Made by a program: the position numbers and the translations under genes. Below, piece after piece: positions 27,078-36,097 of a stretch of DNA of 64,000 bases. Within the stretch, counting starts at the first letter, position 1. Every line of letters begins with the position of its first letter. Location: the NCBI GenBank assembly GCA_947474365.1, contig CANJIU010000007.1, forward strand, positions 1 through 64,000. Direction: 5' to 3'. Source of the stretch: Opitutia bacterium (GTDB taxonomy: Bacteria; Verrucomicrobiota; Verrucomicrobiia; Opitutales; Opitutaceae). The notes below the pieces were generated by a model. It worked only from the letters and a program-made list of their open reading frames with translations, had not been told where the DNA came from and did not search any database.

Positions 27078-30000
27078 TCAGGTTGCAGGTTTGGTCTCGC
27101 GCTCCACCCACGCATAGAGCGAGGGCAGCAGCACGAGGGTGAGAAACGTGGAGGTGACGATTCCGCCGATGACGACGGTCGCAAGCGGGCACTGCACTTC
27201 AGCCCCGGCGCCGCTCGCGACCGCCATCGGGACGAAGCCGAGTGAGGCTACCAGCGCGGTCATCAGTACGGGGCGCAGGCGGGTAAGGGCGCCTTCGCGC
27301 ACGGCGGTCGCCACATCGCGGCCCTTTTCACGGAGCAGGTTGAAATGGCTGATCATCATCAGGCCGTTCAGCACGGCGACGCCGCTCAGTGCGATGAAGC
27401 CCACTCCTGCGCTGATGGTGAACGGCATTTCGCGCAGCCAGATCGCAAAGATGCCGCCGGTGATGGCGAGAGGGATGCCAGTGTAGACCAGCAGCACCTG
27501 CCGCACGCTGCCGAGGGCGGCAAAGATCAGCACGAAGATGAGCACGAGCGCCAGCGGCACGACGATCATGAGCCGCTGTTTCGCCTCGACGAGGTTTTTG
27601 AACTGTCCGCCGAACTCGAACCAGTAGCCTTCGGGCAGCTTCAACCGGGCGCGCAACTGCGCCTGGGCTTCCGCGACGAAACCGGCCGTGTCACGCCCGC
27701 GTACATTGATGAGAACGGCGACGCGGCGTTGGGCATTCTCCCGGGTGATGGTGCCGATCTGGGTCGTGCTGCTGACGGTGGCGACGCGAGCCAGCGTCAG
27801 CATACCGCCGCTGTCGGTGCCGACGGGCAGGCGGCCGATGGCCGCCACATCGCCGCGGAGCTCCTCTGCCATCCGCACGACAATCGGGAATCGCCGGCTG
27901 CCGTCCTGCAAGAAGCCGACAGGTGCTCCGGCCAGCGCGATCTCAACCACCTGGTTGACGTCGTCCGCGTGAAGGTTGAAGCGGCGCAATGCGTCGCGGT
28001 CGGGACGGATTTCCAACTGCGGCGTGCGCCCGATTTTGTCGAATTCCACGTCGCCCGCGCCCGGGATCTTTTCAATCAACGAGCGGGCTTCGTTGGCGAG
28101 GCGTTCCAGCGTTTCGTAGTCCTCGCCGAAAATCTTCAGCGACAGTTCCGCACGGGCGCCGGCCATGATTTCATCGAAGCGCATCGCGATGGGCTGGTTG
28201 ATGAGCGCAGCCTGGCCGGGGACCTTGCGCGCCAGCGTTTCCCGCATCGCCTCCATCAGTCGTTCCTTGGAGATGGGCTGGCCGTCCACTTTGCGCCAGG
28301 TTTCGCGCGGCTTGAGCATGACGTAGGTGTCGGCGTCGCCGGGGTCCATCGGATCGGTGGCGATTTCCGCTGCGCCCATGCGGGAGAAAATGAGGCGAAT
28401 CTCGGGGAACGCGGCGAGCAGCGCCTTTTCGGATCGCTGCTGGATTTCCAGCCCCGCCTGCAATCCCAGGCTCTGCGATTTGACGAGCTGCAGGATCGCG
28501 TCGCCCTCGTCGAGCTTCGGGATGAATTCGGCGCCGAGGCGCGAGAAAATCCAGAGCGAGGCGGCGAACGCCAGGATCATCGGCAGCGCCACGAGCCGGC
28601 GGCGGCGCAGCCCGAAGTCAAGTACGGGGGCGTAAAGGCGCCGAGCCAGACGCATGAGTCCGTTGTCTTCCTCCCGGAGTTTGCCGCCGAGGAGATACGA
28701 GCACAGCACTGGCATGAGCGTGGCGGCCAGCGCCAGTGCGCCGCCGAGTGCGAGGATCACGACGATCGCCATCGGCTTGAACATTTTCCCTTCGATGCCC
28801 TGCAGTGCGAGGATGGGGACATAGACCATCGTGATGATCAGCACGCCGAAGAACATCGGGCTGGCCACCTCCTTGGCGCTGACGAGGACTTCGTGCGCCC
28901 GCTCCGCCGGCGTGAGCCGGCGCCCGAGCCTGTGCTGCCGCTCGCCGAGGTGGCGCAGGATGTTTTCCACCATCACCACCGCGCCATCGATGATGAGGCC
29001 GAAGTCAATCGCGCCAAGGCTCATCAAATTTCCGGGGATTTGCATCCCCACCATGCCGATCATCGCGAAGAGCATCGAGAGCGGAATCGCCAGCGCCACG
29101 ATGAGCGCGCCGCGAATGTTGCCCAAGAGCAGGAACAGCACGATCACCACGAGCAAGGCGCCCTCGAACAGGTTTTTTTCCACCGTGCGGATGGTCCGGT
29201 CCACCAGTTCGCTGCGGTCGTAGACGGTATGAACCGCCACGCCGGCCGGGAGTTTCTCCTGGATTTCCTTCAGCCGCGCCGCGACGGCGCGGGAGACGAG
29301 CCGGGAGTTTCCGCCCGCCGACATGATGGCCGCGCCGAGCAACACCTCCTCGCCTCCCTCGGTGCTCGTGCCGGTGCGGTAGCCCGAGCCGATCGCGACT
29401 TCCGCCACGTCGCCAACGAGAATCGGTTTCACGCCACCGCCAAATTTCAGCGGCAGCTGCATGATTTCCCCGGTGGTGGCCACGCGGCCGTTGGCTCGGA
29501 TCGTCACTTGCTCACCGCCGATCTCCACCAGCCCACCGCCGGCGTTGTGCGTGTTCTCTGAAATTTTCGCCGCGAATTCCGGGAGTGAAAGCCCCACGCT
29601 GCGCAGTCGTGCCGGGTCGGGTTGGATGACGAACATTTTGTCGTATCCGCCGCTGACGTTGACCTCGGCCACGCCGCGCGTTTGCCGCAGCTGGGGCTTG
29701 ATTTGGTAGTTATGAATGAGCTTGAGCTGCATCAGCTGCTCGCGGCGCGTGGCGGGCTTGTTCTTCGCATCGGCGCGGTAGTCCACCACGTAGTAAAATA
29801 TCTCGCCGAGTCCCGTGGCGACGGGTGCGAGCTTGGGCGTGAGGCCCGGCGGCAATTCGTCCGCGGCCTGTTGGAGCCGTTCGGTGACGAGCTGGCGCGC
29901 GCGGTAGATGTCCGTGCCGTCCTCAAAGATCATCGTCACCTGCGACAAGCCGGACTTCGAGAGCGAACGGAATTCCACCATGTCGGGAATGCCGCTCAGC

Positions 30001-30215
30001 ACGTTTTCGATGGGAAAGGTGACCTGTTTTTCGATCTCCTCCGGGGCGAGCGCGGAGACGGCGGTGTTGATTTGGACCTGCGGATTGGTGATGTCCGGCA
30101 CGGCGTCGAGTGGCAGCCGCAGCGCGGCCCAGATCCCGGCGGCGACAAGCGCGACGGTGGCCAGCAGCACGAACACGCGCTGGCGGATGGAAAATTCCAG
30201 GATGCGATCGAGCAT
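27078..30215 (-). CDS. czcA: CzcA-type heavy-metal RND efflux permease
   Basis: 1045 residues from ATG 30215 (MLDRILEFSIRQRVFVLLAT). It has the two periplasmic porter halves and 12 transmembrane helices typical of HME-RND pumps, with DAVPDITNPQVQINT at the N-terminus, the TM4 region around GAIDFGLIIDGAVVMVENILRH with acidic residues for proton relay, and ALSGVAVLNGLMM in TM10-11. Established: the DITN/DVTN motif places it with CzcA-like (Zn/Co/Cd) rather than CusA-like (DLS-D/E) pumps. It follows the adaptor gene by 43 bp and with czcB and czcC forms one operon. The upstream open frame to 30578 is a shadow. Confidence 0.9.
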   Translation of the reverse strand: MLDRILEFSIRQRVFVLLATVALVAAGIWAALRLPLDAVPDITNPQVQINTAVSALAPEEIEKQVTFPIENVLSGIPDMVEFRSLSKSGLSQVTMIFEDGTDIYRARQLVTERLQQAADELPPGLTPKLAPVATGLGEIFYYVVDYRADAKNKPATRREQLMQLKLIHNYQIKPQLRQTRGVAEVNVSGGYDKMFVIQPDPARLRSVGLSLPEFAAKISENTHNAGGGLVEIGGEQVTIRANGRVATTGEIMQLPLKFGGGVKPILVGDVAEVAIGSGYRTGTSTEGGEEVLLGAAIMSAGGNSRLVSRAVAARLKEIQEKLPAGVAVHTVYDRSELVDRTIRTVEKNLFEGALLVVIVLFLLLGNIRGALIVALAIPLSMLFAMIGMVGMQIPGNLMSLGAIDFGLIIDGAVVMVENILRHLGERQHRLGRRLTPAERAHEVLVSAKEVASPMFFGVLIITMVYVPILALQGIEGKMFKPMAIVVILALGGALALAATLMPVLCSYLLGGKLREEDNGLMRLARRLYAPVLDFGLRRRRLVALPMILAFAASLWIFSRLGAEFIPKLDEGDAILQLVKSQSLGLQAGLEIQQRSEKALLAAFPEIRLIFSRMGAAEIATDPMDPGDADTYVMLKPRETWRKVDGQPISKERLMEAMRETLARKVPGQAALINQPIAMRFDEIMAGARAELSLKIFGEDYETLERLANEARSLIEKIPGAGDVEFDKIGRTPQLEIRPDRDALRRFNLHADDVNQVVEIALAGAPVGFLQDGSRRFPIVVRMAEELRGDVAAIGRLPVGTDSGGMLTLARVATVSSTTQIGTITRENAQRRVAVLINVRGRDTAGFVAEAQAQLRARLKLPEGYWFEFGGQFKNLVEAKQRLMIVVPLALVLIFVLIFAALGSVRQVLLVYTGIPLAITGGIFAIWLREMPFTISAGVGFIALSGVAVLNGLMMISHFNLLREKGRDVATAVREGALTRLRPVLMTALVASLGFVPMAVASGAGAEVQCPLATVVIGGIVTSTFLTLVLLPSLYAWVERETKPAT

Positions 30216-30258
30216 GAGCGAAAGGTGAGTTTGGGCGTTGAGCGTCGATGCGCCGGCT

Positions 30259-30945
30259 TCAGTGGCAGTGTCCGCCCCCGAGCGTAAGGTGGAGTTCCAT
30301 GAGCCAGAGTTGTTCGACGGGGTGGGTGACGACCTCGTCTCCCGCATAGAGGCCGTCGGCGATGGCGATGTGGGTCGCGGACTCGGCCCCGGGCACGACT
30401 GCGGTGCGCAGGTAGGCGCCGCCGTTGACGACATAGACGAACGTGCCGCTCGCACTGCGCAGGAGCGCTGAGCGCGGAATGGTCGCCCCCGGCGGGGCCG
30501 CGGTGAGGGTGAGTGAGAGGGCGAGAAAATCGCCGGGTTTCGCGTCTGGGCGATCGTCGAGTGCAAATACGAGATCAACGGGGCTGTCGGGCGCGGGCCC
30601 GTGCGGTTGGTGGGACATGAGGCGCGCGCCGGCCAGCGGTTGCGCCGCCAGCCCCGCGGTTTCGGCGGCGGTGAGCGTGACGTTGACGAGCGTGGGCGGT
30701 CCGGCCTTCAAAACCGGTGCATTCACCCGCAGGGTGCCCACGACGACCCGGTCGTCGCTGGGAGCCGTCTTTAGGCCGATGGCGGTCCGAATTTCGGGTG
30801 GAAGCGTCAGTCCGGTACCCGCTTTGAAGGCGACCTCGGAGGCCGTGGCATTCCCGAAGGGCTCTGGAAGCGGATCGCTTTTTTTTCCGCAAGCGCCCGT
30901 GAAAAGCGAGACAACGAGGGCCAGGATGAGGTGGCGCGGGTTCAC
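30259..30945 (-). CDS. czcB: Short CzcB-type efflux adaptor lipoprotein
   Basis: 228 residues with lipoprotein signal VVSLFTGACGKK. The part from TLRVNAPVLKAG to the end matches the beta-barrel and membrane-proximal parts of a membrane-fusion protein (VDLVFALDDRPDAKPGDFLAL, RSALLRSASGTFVYVVNGG, AIADGLYAGDEVV). The coiled-coil hairpin and full lipoyl region seem missing; typical CzcB is about 400 residues or longer. It overlaps the czcC stop by 4 bp. It ends in HCH. Assignment by context and fold is good, but the short length is unusual. Confidence 0.72.
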   Translation of the reverse strand: MNPRHLILALVVSLFTGACGKKSDPLPEPFGNATASEVAFKAGTGLTLPPEIRTAIGLKTAPSDDRVVVGTLRVNAPVLKAGPPTLVNVTLTAAETAGLAAQPLAGARLMSHQPHGPAPDSPVDLVFALDDRPDAKPGDFLALSLTLTAAPPGATIPRSALLRSASGTFVYVVNGGAYLRTAVVPGAESATHIAIADGLYAGDEVVTHPVEQLWLMELHLTLGGGHCH

Positions 30946-32225
30946 GGGGAAAATTCGACGACCTTGACCTCGAGACCGGTGAGTTCCTGGAGCCGGAGGC
31001 CGGCCTCAAGGGCGTCGCGCCGGGTGTCGTGGAGCGCGTGGACGGCGTCGAGGTAGGCGTTTTGCAATTCGACGTAGGTGGCGAGGGGCACGGCGCCGAG
31101 ACGGTAGTGGCGATCGGCGAGCGCGGCGGCGTCGCGAAATTTCTCGGCGGAGTCCGGCGCCCACTTCGTGGTTTCGTTGACGCGCGTCTCAAACGCGAGC
31201 CAGGCGGAGACGACCTCGCGCTCAAGTTTGCGCTGGGCGGCGACGAGAGTCGCCTCGGCTTGTCGGCGGCGGGCTTCGGCGGCGGCCACATTTGCACCGG
31301 AGCGAGGCGAGACCGGCAACGGCACCGTGAGTCCGAGACCGAAGGTGCGCTCGCGGTCACCGGCCCTTTCCTGGGAGAGAAACGGGCTGACGGTGATGCT
31401 CGGATGACGTTCGTGACGCGCGAGCGAGACGGTGAGCCCCTGTTGCTCCAGTTCGAGTTTGGCGGCGCGGAAGTCGAAGTTGTTTTCGCGAGCGGCGGTG
31501 AGCGCGACGTCGACAGACGGTCCAGGGCGGAATACGAGCCGGCCGGCGGTCGTGCGGAGCGGGGTCGCGTATGGGACGCCGCGGAGCTGGTTCAGTTCAA
31601 CGAGCCCGGCCTGGGCTGCGAGCGCGGCGTCGGCGGCCCGACGCTGGAGGGTGAGTTCCTGCGCCTCGATCACGCGGGTCTCAAGCAGCGGCGTGAGGCC
31701 GGCGGGGTCGCGGGCAAGGAAAACCTCGCGGAGTTCGCGGTAACGTCCGGCGACCTCGGCGGCGACCGCGGCCTTTTCCTGTGCGACGGAGAGACCGTAG
31801 GCGAGCAGGCGGGCGCGGGCGACCAGCGCGGCACGGAAACGCGCGAGGCCGAGTTCTGCGAGTTCGACCTGGCCGTTGGCGAGACTTTTGCGCAGCGCGA
31901 GACGGCCAGGCCACTCGAAGGTTTGGGCGAGGGAGATGGACCACGTGGCGCCTTCGCCAATCAATGCGCCGGCCGGATCGTGCACGAGTTTGCGCCCGGC
32001 GGAGAGGGAGAGTTCGGGATCGGCGAGTGCGGTGGAACCACGCCGCGTGGCTCGGGCAGAGGCGATCTCCGCCTCGTAGAAAGCGAGTTCGGGGTGATGA
32101 CCGACGATTTCGGTGACGAGGTCGTCGAGGTTGACGACGGGCGCGGCGGCGCGGCCGGGCGTTGCGACGATGAAACCGAAAGCCAGAGGGACGATGAAAC
32201 GGAGAAATGGGAAGTGTGGGTGCAT
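30942..32225 (-). CDS. czcC: CzcC/TolC-type outer-membrane efflux protein
   Basis: 427 residues with signal peptide RFIVPLAFGFIVATPGRA. Two OEP repeats are visible: VTEIVGHHPELAFYEAEIAS...WSISLAQTFEWPGRLALRK and the second around LSQERAGDRERTFGLGLTVP and YVELQNAYLDAVHALHDTRRD. The EWPG motif marks the CzcC group. It is the first gene of the czcCBA operon (C-B overlap 4 bp) and is preceded by a small exported protein. Confidence 0.88.
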   Translation of the reverse strand: MHPHFPFLRFIVPLAFGFIVATPGRAAAPVVNLDDLVTEIVGHHPELAFYEAEIASARATRRGSTALADPELSLSAGRKLVHDPAGALIGEGATWSISLAQTFEWPGRLALRKSLANGQVELAELGLARFRAALVARARLLAYGLSVAQEKAAVAAEVAGRYRELREVFLARDPAGLTPLLETRVIEAQELTLQRRAADAALAAQAGLVELNQLRGVPYATPLRTTAGRLVFRPGPSVDVALTAARENNFDFRAAKLELEQQGLTVSLARHERHPSITVSPFLSQERAGDRERTFGLGLTVPLPVSPRSGANVAAAEARRRQAEATLVAAQRKLEREVVSAWLAFETRVNETTKWAPDSAEKFRDAAALADRHYRLGAVPLATYVELQNAYLDAVHALHDTRRDALEAGLRLQELTGLEVKVVEFSP

Positions 32226-32346
32226 GGGACGTGGGCACAGACAGGGAGCGATGGTGGGACGCGCCGGCGGAACGGACCGGCGACCGACGCGCGTGGCGTC
32301 GGGCTGTGCTGGAGCAACGGCGGACTCGCGCAGGAGTCCGGGGCGT

Positions 32347-32736
32347 TTACGAAACGGATGAAGGCGCGCGCGGTGGCGGTGCGGCGCGCATGAGGAAGCG
32401 CCACGTACGGGCGACTTCGGGTGGGGCAGCGACCAACTCCGATACGCCGGTGACCGAAGGAGTCAGAACAAGCGGTCGGAGTTGAACAGAAAAACAGGGC
32501 AGACCGGCCGAAAATTCGGGCGGGGGTACCGTGGCGGTGTTGAAGGAGGGTTTGAACGCCGAGCCTTCGACGACGTCGCAGCTGTCGCGTGTGGCCTCCT
32601 CGTGTGTACCCACTTGGTGTTCATCGGCGCACGGGAAGAAGGGATCAAAACCCGCCGCCTCCAGGGCGCAATGCAGCGTCGCCGGCAGCCAGAGGGCGAG
32701 CACGACCAGGGCGACGAGTGAGCGAAGGCGTGGCAC
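32347..32736 (-). CDS. Small exported protein upstream of czcCBA
   Basis: 129 residues with N-terminal hydrophobic signal (RSLVALVVLALWLPATLHC) and then FFPCADEH, DSCDVVEG and LPCFSVQL, giving several Cys residues. It precedes czcC by 121 bp in the same orientation. It parallels the small leader-type proteins before the TonB receptors at 5004 and 12213. No named family recognised. Confidence 0.5.
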   Translation of the reverse strand: MPRLRSLVALVVLALWLPATLHCALEAAGFDPFFPCADEHQVGTHEEATRDSCDVVEGSAFKPSFNTATVPPPEFSAGLPCFSVQLRPLVLTPSVTGVSELVAAPPEVARTWRFLMRAAPPPRAPSSVS

Positions 32737-32810
32737 GTGGCGAATGAGTGCGGGGAAGGGGCGGAAGTCAACGCGGCTGCGTGCGCGGTGACTGCGGTGC
32801 TCTCAGTTGG

Positions 32811-33476
32811 CTATGGGACCCGCGCTGGCGGCACGCCTTGATCGTGGACGAGTCGCGCCATCGTTGGGGCATCGCTCACACCCGCGGCGTTTAGCCCTGC
32901 CGCCACACCCGCCCGATCCGCAGCGGATCGGTTTTGGCTGACCTTCCACTTGCCGACCAGACGGATGAGGGGAATTTCGATCCCGACGATCGCGGCGAGC
33001 TGTTTTTCGATGTAGTCAACGGGAGCGTCGGAGACGTGCCAGGGTTTTTCCTGAGCGGCTTCGTGGCGGCGGAGGAGCGCCTCCACCTGGTGGCGAACCC
33101 ATTCTCCCTCATCGTGCACTCGGAGCGGACCATGCGCGTGGACGACGCAATAATTCCAGGTTGGCACGACCTTCCCGCTGGCGGGCTTGGTCTCCGTGTA
33201 CCACGTCGGGGTGATGTAGGCCTGCGGGCCTTGAAAGATGACGAGGACGTCGACGTCGGAGCGGAAGTCGCGCCACACCGGATTGGCGCGGGCGACGTGG
33301 GCGCGCAACGTGCCGTGAGGGGCTCCGGGTTTCGGTTCCGGATCGAGTTCGAACGGGAGGTGGTTCGCGTCGAGACCCGTCGGGGTGAGGGTCACAAGCG
33401 TGCCCAACGGATGGGCCGCGACCAGGTCATGCAAAATTTCGCGGCGGGTTTCGGCAAAATGAACGGGAGTGTACAT
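32811..33476 (-). CDS. paiB: PaiB-like FMN-binding negative transcriptional regulator
   Basis: 221 residues starting MYTPVHFAE. It matches the PaiB family closely: HPLGTLVTLTPTGLDANHLPF, LRAHVARANPVW, VLVIFQGPQAYITPTWYTET, VPTWNYCVVHAHGPL and GKWKVSQNRSAADRAGV. The split-barrel flavin fold is cytoplasmic. In Bacillus PaiB was linked to repression of protease genes; here the role is unknown. It is 12 bp upstream of the EamA gene and may share its transcript. Confidence 0.88.
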   Translation of the reverse strand: MYTPVHFAETRREILHDLVAAHPLGTLVTLTPTGLDANHLPFELDPEPKPGAPHGTLRAHVARANPVWRDFRSDVDVLVIFQGPQAYITPTWYTETKPASGKVVPTWNYCVVHAHGPLRVHDEGEWVRHQVEALLRRHEAAQEKPWHVSDAPVDYIEKQLAAIVGIEIPLIRLVGKWKVSQNRSAADRAGVAAGLNAAGVSDAPTMARLVHDQGVPPARVP

Positions 33477-33488
33477 CGCAGGGGTGGG

Positions 33489-33908
33489 CTATTTGAGGGC
33501 GAGCACGACCGCCCCGGCGGCAATCAAGGAGCCGCCCAGGATGCTCTTCGCGGTGAGCGCTTCGCCGAGAAACACGGCGGCGAACGCCAACACAAACACG
33601 ACACTGAGCTTGTCAACCGGAGCGACTTTGGACGCGTCACCGAGTTGGAGGGCGCGATAGTAACACAACCACGAGAGTCCGGTGGCGAGGCCGGAGAGCA
33701 CGAGAAAGACGAGGGTGCGCCGCGAGAGCGTGAAGACGCCGCCGAGCGGGCCGGTGAGCGGCACGACGGCCCAGGCGAAGATGAGAACGACAGAGGTGCG
33801 GACGGCGGTGGCGAGGTTGGAGTCAACGCCGGTTACGCCGATTTTGGCGAGGATGGCGGTGGCGCCCGCGAAGACCGCGGAGAGCAGGGACCAGGTGAGC
33901 CAGTTCAT
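33489..33908 (-). CDS. Single-domain EamA-family transporter
   Basis: 139 residues from ATG 33908. Five hydrophobic helices are visible and the sequence has one EamA domain (WSLLSAVFAGATAILAKIG, LSWLCYYRALQLGDASKVAP, SVVFVLAFAAVFLGEAL). Canonical DMT exporters have two such domains, so this half-size protein probably dimerises. Substrate unknown. Confidence 0.8.
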   Translation of the reverse strand: MNWLTWSLLSAVFAGATAILAKIGVTGVDSNLATAVRTSVVLIFAWAVVPLTGPLGGVFTLSRRTLVFLVLSGLATGLSWLCYYRALQLGDASKVAPVDKLSVVFVLAFAAVFLGEALTAKSILGGSLIAAGAVVLALK

Positions 33909-33963
33909 GCCGCGCAGCGTGGAGCGCGGCAGGACCCCGGGCAATGGCTCGTTGCGAAGCAAT

Positions 33964-35991
33964 TCAGAGCTTCGTACTACGGAGCCGGAGGGCGTTCGTG
34001 ACGACGCTGATGGAGCTGAGGCTCATCGCGGCGCCGGCCAGCATCGGGTTGAGCAGCCAGCCGGTGAGTGGATACAGCAGCCCGGCGGCGATCGGCAGTC
34101 CAAGGGAATTGTAGGCGAAGGCGAAAAAGAGATTTTGTTTGATGTTCGCGAGTGTGGCGCGGCTGAGATGCACGGCGCGCACGAGCGCGGTGAGATCTCC
34201 CTTCACCAGGACGAGTCCGGCGCTGTGCATCGCGACGTCGGTGCCGGTGCCCATTGCAATCCCGACATCCGCCGCAGCGAGTGCCGGTGCGTCATTCAGG
34301 CCGTCGCCGGCGAAGGCCACGCCGCCGTCCCGCGCCCGGTATTCGCGGACAAGCTCCTGTTTGCGAGCGGGCGTGACGGCGGCGTGGTGGCCGTCGAGGC
34401 CGAGTTCGGTGGCAACCGCCTGGGCGGTTTGTTCGCGGTCACCGGTGACCATGATCACGCGCAGGCCGAGGCGCTGCAGTTCGCGGATGGCCGCGGGGGT
34501 CGTGGGCTTGATCGTGTCAGCCAGTGCCAGCGTGCCGGTGGCTCGTCCGTCGACCGTGATCGCCACGAGCGTGGCCGTGGCGATGGCACCGATCTCCTGC
34601 GGGTCGCGGCCGATCACGACGCTCCTCCCGTCTACCCGCGCGCGAACTCCCAGGCCCGGTTCGGCGGCAAATTCGGTGGCGGCGGGCACGACCAACCCGC
34701 GCTCCCGGGCGGCGGTAACGATGGCGCGGGCGAGGGGATGTTCGCTGGATGATTCGGCGGCGGCGGCGAGGGCCAGCACGTGCGGCTCGGAAAATCCTTC
34801 CGCCGTTGTGACGGCGACGACGCGCGGTTGGCCGGCGGTCAGGGTGCCCGTTTTGTCGATCAGCAGCGTGTGCGCGCCTGCCAGTCGCTCGAGCGCGGCC
34901 GCGTCCTTCACGAGGACCCCGGCCTGGGCGCCGCGGCCGATGGCCGTGACGATGGCGACCGGTGTCGCAAGCCCGAGCGCACAGGGACACGCGATGATCA
35001 GCACCGCGACGGCGTTGATCAGTCCGTAGATCCAGCCGGGAGCCGGCCCAAACAGTGTCCAGGCGGCAAAGGTCAGCGCGGCGATTCCGAGCACGATGGG
35101 GACAAAGACCGCGGACACGCGATCGGCCAGCCGTGCGATCGGGGCCTCGCTTTCCTGCGCCTGTTCGACGAGGCGGACGATTTGCGCGAGCAGCGTGTCG
35201 CGGCCGATCCGGTCGGCACGCAACGTGAAGGTGCCGTTCGTATTGAGAGTGCCGGCACTGACGGGGCTGCCAGCCGTTTTTTCCACGAGGTCCGCTTCAC
35301 CCGTGAGCATCGATTCGTTGACGCTGGACGCGCCGTCGAGCACCGCGCCGTCCACTGGGATGCTCTCGCCCGGCCGCACGCGCAGGACGTCGCCGAGCTT
35401 CACTGCCTCGACGGAGACGTCCGCCTCCTGGCCGTTTGAGCCGATGCGATGGGCGATCGCGGGCGCGAGGTTGACCAGCGCGCGGATCGCGAGGTCGGTG
35501 CGGGCATGGGCGCGTTGCTCGAGGATTTGCCCGAGCAGCACGATCGTGGTGATGGCCGCCACCGCCTCAAAATAGAGCGGGACACCATGGGGACCGCGAA
35601 ACACGTCCGGAAACGACTGCGAGAGCAGCAGCGCGACCGTGCTGTAGAAATAGGCGGCGCCGGTGCCGGTGACCGTGAGCGTGAACATGTTGGTGTCTCG
35701 GTCGCGAATCGAGATCCACCACCGGCGCAGGAACGGCGCGCCGCTCCAGAAGAACACGGGGGTGGTCAGAACGAATTGGCTCCAAGCGAGGAGCCGGGGG
35801 GCGAAGCGGTGAAAAAAAACGGGTGCGATCATCTCTCCCATCGCGAGGACGAGCACCGGCAGGGAGAGCGCGAGTGCGACCCAAAACCGCGGGCGCAGGT
35901 AGCGCTCGTCGGGCAAGCCCATGTAGACGGGCGTCTCAGGCGCCGCTGGAGTCTCATGAAGAGAGGCGGGCGGCGTCGGAGGGGTGTTCAT
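33964..35991 (-). CDS. copA: Heavy-metal (Cu+-type) P1B ATPase without N-terminal metal-binding domain
   Basis: 675 residues. Transmembrane CPC motif ([12 protein letters not shown]) at about 334-345, phosphorylation Asp in DKTGTLT (D379), HP motif at about 418, TGE in LTGEAD and [10 protein letters not shown] in the P-domain. The final helices have [12 protein letters not shown] and [15 protein letters not shown], the pattern of Cu(I)-exporting CopA. There is no HMA or CxxC domain in the N-terminus, which is only a 35-residue Pro-rich tail. The gene stands alone, next to PaiB and EamA. Confidence 0.9.
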   Translation of the reverse strand: MNTPPTPPASLHETPAAPETPVYMGLPDERYLRPRFWVALALSLPVLVLAMGEMIAPVFFHRFAPRLLAWSQFVLTTPVFFWSGAPFLRRWWISIRDRDTNMFTLTVTGTGAAYFYSTVALLLSQSFPDVFRGPHGVPLYFEAVAAITTIVLLGQILEQRAHARTDLAIRALVNLAPAIAHRIGSNGQEADVSVEAVKLGDVLRVRPGESIPVDGAVLDGASSVNESMLTGEADLVEKTAGSPVSAGTLNTNGTFTLRADRIGRDTLLAQIVRLVEQAQESEAPIARLADRVSAVFVPIVLGIAALTFAAWTLFGPAPGWIYGLINAVAVLIIACPCALGLATPVAIVTAIGRGAQAGVLVKDAAALERLAGAHTLLIDKTGTLTAGQPRVVAVTTAEGFSEPHVLALAAAAESSSEHPLARAIVTAARERGLVVPAATEFAAEPGLGVRARVDGRSVVIGRDPQEIGAIATATLVAITVDGRATGTLALADTIKPTTPAAIRELQRLGLRVIMVTGDREQTAQAVATELGLDGHHAAVTPARKQELVREYRARDGGVAFAGDGLNDAPALAAADVGIAMGTGTDVAMHSAGLVLVKGDLTALVRAVHLSRATLANIKQNLFFAFAYNSLGLPIAAGLLYPLTGWLLNPMLAGAAMSLSSISVVTNALRLRSTKL

Positions 35992-36097
35992 GCATTGGGA
36001 GACGGACCGGATTGACCGATCTTACAGGTTCAGGTTGCCGCGTCGCTGCGCATTCGTTGCGAAACGCAGGTCATCCGCAACCTCCCTCCCGCTGGAA

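Noticed and set aside
27345..29561. 738-codon plus-strand open frame opposite czcA
   Set aside because: Antisense to a well-conserved RND pump; composition dominated by Asp, His, Arg and Gln from reversed codons.
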